DNA from: an uncultured Prevotella sp.
GTDB taxonomy: Bacteria > Bacteroidota > Bacteroidia > Bacteroidales > Bacteroidaceae
Length of the DNA stretch: 18,777 nucleotides
Direction: 5' to 3'
Assembly: GCA_900554835.1 (NCBI GenBank)
Contig: USJD01000056.1
Coordinates: forward strand, 1 to 18,777
Below, in pieces: positions 15,010 through 18,777 of the stretch. The notes under the pieces are model-generated. The model was not told the DNA's origin and made no database searches. It worked only from the letters and a program-made list of their open reading frames with translations. The translations under genes were made by a program, and so were the position numbers. Position 1 is the stretch's first letter, and every line of letters begins with the position of its first letter.

Positions 15010-15648
15010 ATGAAACAACAGGTAAATCTTGAGATAATGGAATTCATCGAACTTCAGATTCTTCCACGTTACAATGCTTTCGGAACGAGTCATGGTTTGC
15101 GCCACGTAAATAGAGTTATCAAAAACTCCATCAAGTTGGCAGAAGTGACAGGTGCCGACATCAACATGGTATATGTGATAGCAGCATATCATGATTTAGG
15201 AATGGAAGGGCCAAGAGCCATCCACCATATCACAAGTGGCAAGATACTCCAGAGTGATCAAAGATTGAAGCGTTGGTTCAACCCAGAACAAATCAAAATA
15301 ATGAAAGAAGCTGTGGAAGATCATAGAGCATCTTCCAGCAGACAACCTCGAAGTATTTATGGAAAAATCGTAGCAGAGGCTGATAGAGATATCGAAGCTC
15401 ATGAAATTTTCCTGCGAGCTATCCAATATGGAATAGAAAATTACGCAGAGAAAGATAAAGAAAACCAATGGCTCAGATTTTCTCAGCACATGGAAGAAAA
15501 ATACTCCAACAATGGGTATATCAAACTCTGGATACCAAATTCACCCAACGAAAAGGCATTAAAAGAACTCAGGGGTATCATAGAAAACAAAGATGAATTA
15601 AGAAGAACATTTGAAAGCATCTGGAAAGAAATTGAAGAATACAAATAA
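15010..15648 (+). CDS. HD-domain phosphohydrolase-like protein
   Basis: A 212-residue cytosolic protein with an HD superfamily metal site. Visible ligands are H32 (SHGLRHVNRV), H61-D62 (AAYHDLGMEG) and D125 (AEADRD). H73 or H105 (EDHRASSS) are extra candidates. HD proteins usually hydrolyse phosphomonoesters or nucleotides, but the substrate of this one is unknown. The C-terminal third is helical and charged (MEEKYSNNGYIKLWIPNSPN region). It starts 7 bp after menA and shares its operon. No link to menaquinone synthesis is obvious, so the association may be purely transcriptional. No terminator is seen directly after it; the next promoter begins 16 bp downstream. Confidence 0.85.
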   Translation: MKQQVNLEIMEFIELQILPRYNAFGTSHGLRHVNRVIKNSIKLAEVTGADINMVYVIAAYHDLGMEGPRAIHHITSGKILQSDQRLKRWFNPEQIKIMKEAVEDHRASSSRQPRSIYGKIVAEADRDIEAHEIFLRAIQYGIENYAEKDKENQWLRFSQHMEEKYSNNGYIKLWIPNSPNEKALKELRGIIENKDELRRTFESIWKEIEEYK

Positions 15649-15663
15649 AAATATGAGAAAATA

Positions 15664-15695
15664 TTTGGTTATTTCATAAGAAAGCATTACCTTTG
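15664..15695 (+). promoter_or_regulatory. Bacteroidetes promoter for a structured RNA
   Basis: TTTG (15664-15667) and TACCTTTG (15688-15695, then C) are 20 bp apart, a perfect consensus pair. Start of transcription is expected near 15702. Confidence 0.8.
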
Positions 15696-15730
15696 CAGAT
15701 GTAAGACATGAGGAATGAATAAAAATATTT

Positions 15731-15925
15731 GGGGTCGTATCGGTTCGATCGGGTTACTCTTCATATAAAATCGTGAAACCGAGAAGACTTCTCTTGTTGA
15801 TGGCGGGCCATATAAATTGCATTTGCGACTAAGCTGTAAAGCCAGTGGATTACAAAGACGGAGAGCTCTCAAACTTGTGAAAGTTCAGAGTTTCATCACA
15901 TCATCGAGCGACCCCTCTCTTTTTA
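15731..15925 (+). ncRNA. Structured non-coding RNA, family not identified (possibly 6S-like or a Bacteroidales-specific RNA)
   Basis: A region of about 195 nt with its own promoter, no credible ORF, and nested pairing. A closing stem joins GGGGTCG (15731-15737) to CGACCCC (15909-15915), directly followed by TCTCTTTTTAT, so the closing stem plus U-run can act as its terminator. A second helix joins CGGTTCGAT (15741-15749) to ATCG...AACCG (15770-15781) with a 3-nt bulge. Hairpins follow at 15781-15793 (GAGAA/TTCTC) and 15872-15885 (AACTT/AAGTT). A long-range pairing TGATG (15798-15802) with CATCA (15894-15898) is possible. Base composition is higher in G+C than its flanks. The length and closed-rod shape recall 6S RNA; the promoter/terminator layout recalls the Bacteroidales-1 motif. 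Neither assignment is established. Confidence 0.6.
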
Positions 15926-15987
15926 TAAGAGTACATGAAAGTACTGACATCCCAGTCATGCCAGACACTAACGCTAACAGAGACAAC

Positions 15988-16437
15988 ATGGAAATAACAG
16001 AACAAACACTTCAGCAAGTTGAGCGATTCATCAAGAAGATAGCTCAAAAGTTTCCACCTCAAGAACTCGATGAAACTTCTGTTCTTACAGATATTCATGT
16101 ACGATGTTCTCAGGACAGTGGAGAATTGTTGGCATTCAATGACGACGAACAGGAGATTACTCGCTGCGTTGTTGAACAATGGATAGACAACAAGGACGAA
16201 AAATTCTATGAGGAAGTTGCCAAGTGTTTGAGAGATGTCTTGAGAAAGAACACAGCTATCGTTGATAACTTGGGAATTCTCAAGCCATACAGTTTTGTTC
16301 TCGAAGATGATGACAAAGAACATCTTGGAGAACTGTATCTGGCAGATGATGACACGATTATTGTGGGTGGTGATTTGATGGAAGATTTAGATCAAGACTT
16401 GGATACTTTCCTCGATGACCTACTCAAAGAAGTATAA
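15988..16437 (+). CDS. Acidic protein of unknown function
   Basis: A 149-residue, strongly acidic protein starting MEITEQTLQQVERFIKKIAQ and ending in an Asp/Glu/Leu-rich tail (DLDQDLDTFLDDLLKEV). The frame is open further upstream, but that part is the structured RNA; ATG 15988 gives a natural start, with ATG 15958 (MPDTNA...) a possible alternative. It is mixed alpha/beta with no signal peptide, membrane helix or catalytic motif that I recognise. A central stretch (FYEEVAKCLRDVLRKN) is helical, and HLGELYLADDDTIIVGGDL looks like two strands. It looks soluble and cytoplasmic. It lies 62 bp after the RNA's U-run with no distinct promoter, so it may depend on read-through from the RNA promoter at 15664-15695. 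A strong terminator follows about 90 bp later. Confidence 0.78.
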   Translation: MEITEQTLQQVERFIKKIAQKFPPQELDETSVLTDIHVRCSQDSGELLAFNDDEQEITRCVVEQWIDNKDEKFYEEVAKCLRDVLRKNTAIVDNLGILKPYSFVLEDDDKEHLGELYLADDDTIIVGGDLMEDLDQDLDTFLDDLLKEV

Positions 16438-16525
16438 TCGTGCTTTCAGTAAAAAAGTAAATAATAATTTTATAAATTAAATAAGTACATACTTATAAGA
16501 ACTAAAATTGATTTAGCGAAATCAA

Positions 16526-16569
16526 ACAAAAGGATGAGTAACTGTGAAGTCACTCATCCTTTATTTTTT
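16526..16569. terminator. Bidirectional intrinsic terminator between the acidic protein and GH43 genes
   Basis: AAAGGATGAGT (16529-16539) pairs perfectly with ACTCATCCTTT (16552-16562), followed by ATTTTTTC on the + strand and preceded by an A-rich stretch for the minus strand. The 16438-16525 stretch before it is AT-rich with nothing else visible. Confidence 0.92.
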
Positions 16570-16617
16570 CAGAATATTCTATTCATATATAGATTTCCAA
16601 ATGCGGTTATAAGTAGA

Positions 16618-18285
16618 TTATTTGGTAATTCTAAACCAATCTACATCTATCCAGCCACGATTGGTCTTACCTGCTGGTTCTTGAGCAACCATACCGACCT
16701 TGGCTCCAATCCATTTTCCTTCACGCATCGTAAACTCATCACCTACTTTTTTAAAGGACTTACCGTCTTTACTATAGAAGAAGTTTACCTTACCTTGCTT
16801 AACTACCATTCGGAGATAAGAAGAATGATGCATGGCTGGCTGATAATCTATTTTATCAATGGAAGTAGGTGCAAAGTTGGCAAGCACCTTCACTTCTTCA
16901 GTTCCCTTCTTGTCAGCCTTATGACAGGTAATCTGCTGCAACTGGAATTCATCCCCTACTCTTTTAACAACCAAAGCTGAATAATCCAGACCCATCATAA
17001 TGATACCACCCATCTGATTCTGATCTTTAGCTGTCAGCTCTAATTTTGCAGTAGCCGTAAAATTATCAGCAGGAGTTTTTTGGAGCAAGAGGTTTGGAGT
17101 ATGCCAAATGGTTTCATCACTCTTATGGGTATAAATACGATATACACCCCAGGAAGTAGGCATACCAAACTGTTGTTGGTAATTAGCGTGCCACTGCCAT
17201 TGCAAACCAAGTTTTGGAGTATTAAACTCATCACTCTCAACAGGATTTACATTCACATGAGTACTTGCCTTAGGCATCTTAAAGGTCTCATACGGTTCAC
17301 CACAATAACCTTTGGCAGGAACTTTACCCATTACAGGCCAATTATCCTTCCAGGTAACAGGCTGGAGATGAACAACACGCCCATAAGCTTCCTTATCCTG
17401 GAAATGAATAAACCAATCCTCGCCATACTTGGTATGAACCCATCCACCCTGATGAGGACCGTTAATCTGACTCTTTCCCTGTGCCAGAACCTTCTTAGAT
17501 TCATAAGGACCGAAAGGTGATTTAGAGCGCATAGCCACTTGGAAACCTGTAGGTACACCACCAGCAGGGAACATTACCCAATACCAACCATTTCTTTTAT
17601 AGAATTTAGGTCCCTCGCAAGTACGGTTCTCCGTTCCATTTCCGTCAAAAACGATGACAGGGTCACTGATAGCCTTGGTACCATCAGCATTCAATTCCCT
17701 AACGGTTATAACAGAAGCAAAACGATTACGGGAATTAGCCCAACCATTAACGAGATAAACTCTACCATCTTCGTCCCAAAGAGGAGACGTATCAATCATT
17801 CCCTTACCAGGAATCACGCATACAGGGTCGTCCCATTTTCCAGCAGGATCCTTCGTCTTGACCATAAACACGCCATAGTCAGGATCGCCCCAATAAATAT
17901 AGAACTCACCATTATGATAACTGATACATGGAGCCCATACACCGTTACCATGAGAAGGCTGATCAAACTCACTCTCTGGTTGAAGTTTCGTAACAGCATG
18001 ACCGATGATTTCCCAATTCACCAAGTCTTTACTATGCAAGATTGGTAAGCCTGGGATACAGTTGAAACTGCTGGCAGTCATATAATAATCATCACCAACG
18101 CAAACCACATCAGGATCAGAATAATCCGCATTGATGACAGGATTTTTATACATGCCATTACCTAAGTCTGGATTCCAGACCTGAGAAACATAAGGGGAAG
18201 TCGAATGAGCCTTTTGAGCATAAACAGTCGAACTACCACCTACCAAAGCTGAAGCTATTAGCAGATAGATTAATTTTGTTTTCAT
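16618..18285 (-). CDS. Secreted GH43 family glycosidase (beta-xylosidase/arabinofuranosidase type)
   Basis: A 555-residue exported glycoside hydrolase. The signal peptide MKTKLIYLLIASALVGGSS ends VYAQ (cut near residue 23). The five-bladed beta-propeller covers about 46-315. The expected catalytic triad is visible: general base D57 (YSDPD), pKa-tuning D165 (MIDTSPLWD) and general acid E224 (TCEGPKF). H278 in GPHQGGWV fits the metal site of the family. Residues about 348-555 form a C-terminal concanavalin-like beta-sandwich (ESDEFNTPKLGLQWQWHANY start), as in the GH43_C2/beta-xylosidase C-terminal module. The likely substrates are xylo- or arabino-oligosaccharides from plant cell wall; the exact linkage cannot be read from sequence. 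No SusC/SusD genes lie within the window. The gene starts 35 bp after an ATP-grasp gene on the same strand, with no promoter box between them. Confidence 0.93.
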   Translation of the reverse strand: MKTKLIYLLIASALVGGSSTVYAQKAHSTSPYVSQVWNPDLGNGMYKNPVINADYSDPDVVCVGDDYYMTASSFNCIPGLPILHSKDLVNWEIIGHAVTKLQPESEFDQPSHGNGVWAPCISYHNGEFYIYWGDPDYGVFMVKTKDPAGKWDDPVCVIPGKGMIDTSPLWDEDGRVYLVNGWANSRNRFASVITVRELNADGTKAISDPVIVFDGNGTENRTCEGPKFYKRNGWYWVMFPAGGVPTGFQVAMRSKSPFGPYESKKVLAQGKSQINGPHQGGWVHTKYGEDWFIHFQDKEAYGRVVHLQPVTWKDNWPVMGKVPAKGYCGEPYETFKMPKASTHVNVNPVESDEFNTPKLGLQWQWHANYQQQFGMPTSWGVYRIYTHKSDETIWHTPNLLLQKTPADNFTATAKLELTAKDQNQMGGIIMMGLDYSALVVKRVGDEFQLQQITCHKADKKGTEEVKVLANFAPTSIDKIDYQPAMHHSSYLRMVVKQGKVNFFYSKDGKSFKKVGDEFTMREGKWIGAKVGMVAQEPAGKTNRGWIDVDWFRITK

Positions 18286-18320
18286 GTCTTAAGTTGTTTG
18301 TATATAATATTTTAGTACTT

Positions 18321-18777
18321 TTAATGATAAGGAGCAGATTCAGATGGCAATCCAGGTAAAACCCGCAAACGATGCTTGTTACCATCAAAACCAACCTGCA
18401 TAATATGTCCTGCCGTTTTTTCGGATGCACCTAAGGACAAAGCAACATGTCCCATCGTACGACGAAGATTCAATTCCACACATGGATTGATCTGCAATTT
18501 TTGTTCATCATCCGCATAAATCATCATATCCACACCAAAAGGTCCACTATAGATAGATTTCAGAACCGGTTGGAGAGTCTCTATGATATGCCGGCGTATT
18601 TCAGCGAGTTTATCCAAGGAAACATAAGCAGCAAGAATTTCCTCTTTCTCCTCTTCAGAAGCAAGGAGATTACCCGCATAAGCCCCCTTGATGGTTTGAA
18701 ACAGAGATAAACCGCAGTATTTCACCACTCCATCAACGATTTCAAATTCCATACCAAAATCTTTCACCTTATTATAA
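18321..18777 (-). CDS. ATP-grasp domain protein, C-terminal fragment (N-terminus outside window)
   Basis: The frame is open to the right edge of the window and ends at the stop 18321-18323, so about 151 residues of the C-terminus are visible. Translation starting at the GTG 18765-18767 is not required; the true start lies beyond the window. GPFGVDMMIY followed by LQINPCVELNLRRTMGHVAL is the metal-binding end of an ATP-grasp fold, with Glu and Asn ligands in the INPCVELN motif, similar to carboxylate-amine ligases. The substrate is unknown. I recall single-domain ATP-grasp proteins of Bacteroidales with NLRRTMGH motifs; this is memory, not a search. The gene precedes GH43 by 35 bp, suggesting co-transcription, although their functions have no obvious link. 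Confidence 0.75.
   Translation of the reverse strand, partial: YNKVKDFGMEFEIVDGVVKYCGLSLFQTIKGAYAGNLLASEEEKEEILAAYVSLDKLAEIRRHIIETLQPVLKSIYSGPFGVDMMIYADDEQKLQINPCVELNLRRTMGHVALSLGASEKTAGHIMQVGFDGNKHRLRVLPGLPSESAPYH

Noticed and set aside
15731..15915. tmRNA (ssrA), suggested by the 5' GGGG..GG.TTCGA pattern and the 7-bp closing stem
   Set aside because: It is about half the usual length, has no T-arm before the 3' strand, no CCA-compatible end and no tag reading frame ending in Ala-Ala-stop.
15817..15987. N-terminal extension of the acidic protein
   Set aside because: The region is the structured RNA and its terminator-like U-run; the translated sequence is basic and unlike the rest.
16534..16980. 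148-aa plus-strand ORF opposite the GH43 gene
   Set aside because: It starts inside the terminator hairpin and is the antisense shadow of a clear GH43 sandwich domain.

Overview
The window looks like chromosome from a Bacteroidales gut bacterium, most likely Prevotella/Segatella (copri-like). The grounds are gene content (Porin_10, DUF4468, clostripain-type lipoprotein, GH43, UbiA-type MenA), Bacteroidetes promoters of the form TTTG-(19-20 bp)-TAnnTTTG, a lack of strong Shine-Dalgarno sites, and AT-rich intergenic DNA. No phage, IS, integrase, CRISPR or classical defence genes were seen. Most of it is ordinary core chromosome. The interest lies in non-coding elements and one tiny peptide gene.

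Layout. 1-540 is the 3' end of valS. 555-626 is a long inverted repeat. 650-2880 holds a C11-family lipoprotein peptidase and a GYF_2/membrane protein on the + strand, ending at a bidirectional terminator shared with a minus-strand skp/ompH-like lipoprotein and nth pair (2957-4220). 4373-4567 is a small minus-strand membrane protein, divergent from pepD (4740-6206). 6207-6900 has an inverted repeat, then a promoter, a 37-codon ORF and a terminator forming an isolated short transcription unit. 6910-7434 (-) is an ECF sigma factor divergent from htpG (7650-9707), and htpG carries a strong candidate sigma-54 promoter. 9845-10042 is a nine-copy 22-bp tandem array. A promoter then serves tRNA-Ser(CGA), followed without an obvious terminator by a DUF4468 secreted protein and a small two-TM protein. 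11714-15648 is a likely operon of putative porin, menA and an HD-domain protein. 15688-15925 is a discrete promoter, structured RNA and terminator unit that I cannot assign to a family. An acidic unknown protein follows (15988-16437). The right end is minus-strand: a secreted GH43 glycosidase (16618-18285) preceded by the C-terminal part of an ATP-grasp protein that runs off the window.

How they fit together. valS, nth, htpG, menA, tRNA-Ser and skp are housekeeping functions. The porin, DUF4468, C11 lipoprotein and GH43 are envelope or nutrient functions typical of gut Bacteroidales. The least explained items are the structured RNA at 15731-15925, the 37-aa peptide unit at 6495-6840, the sigma-54-like htpG promoter and the 22-bp array.
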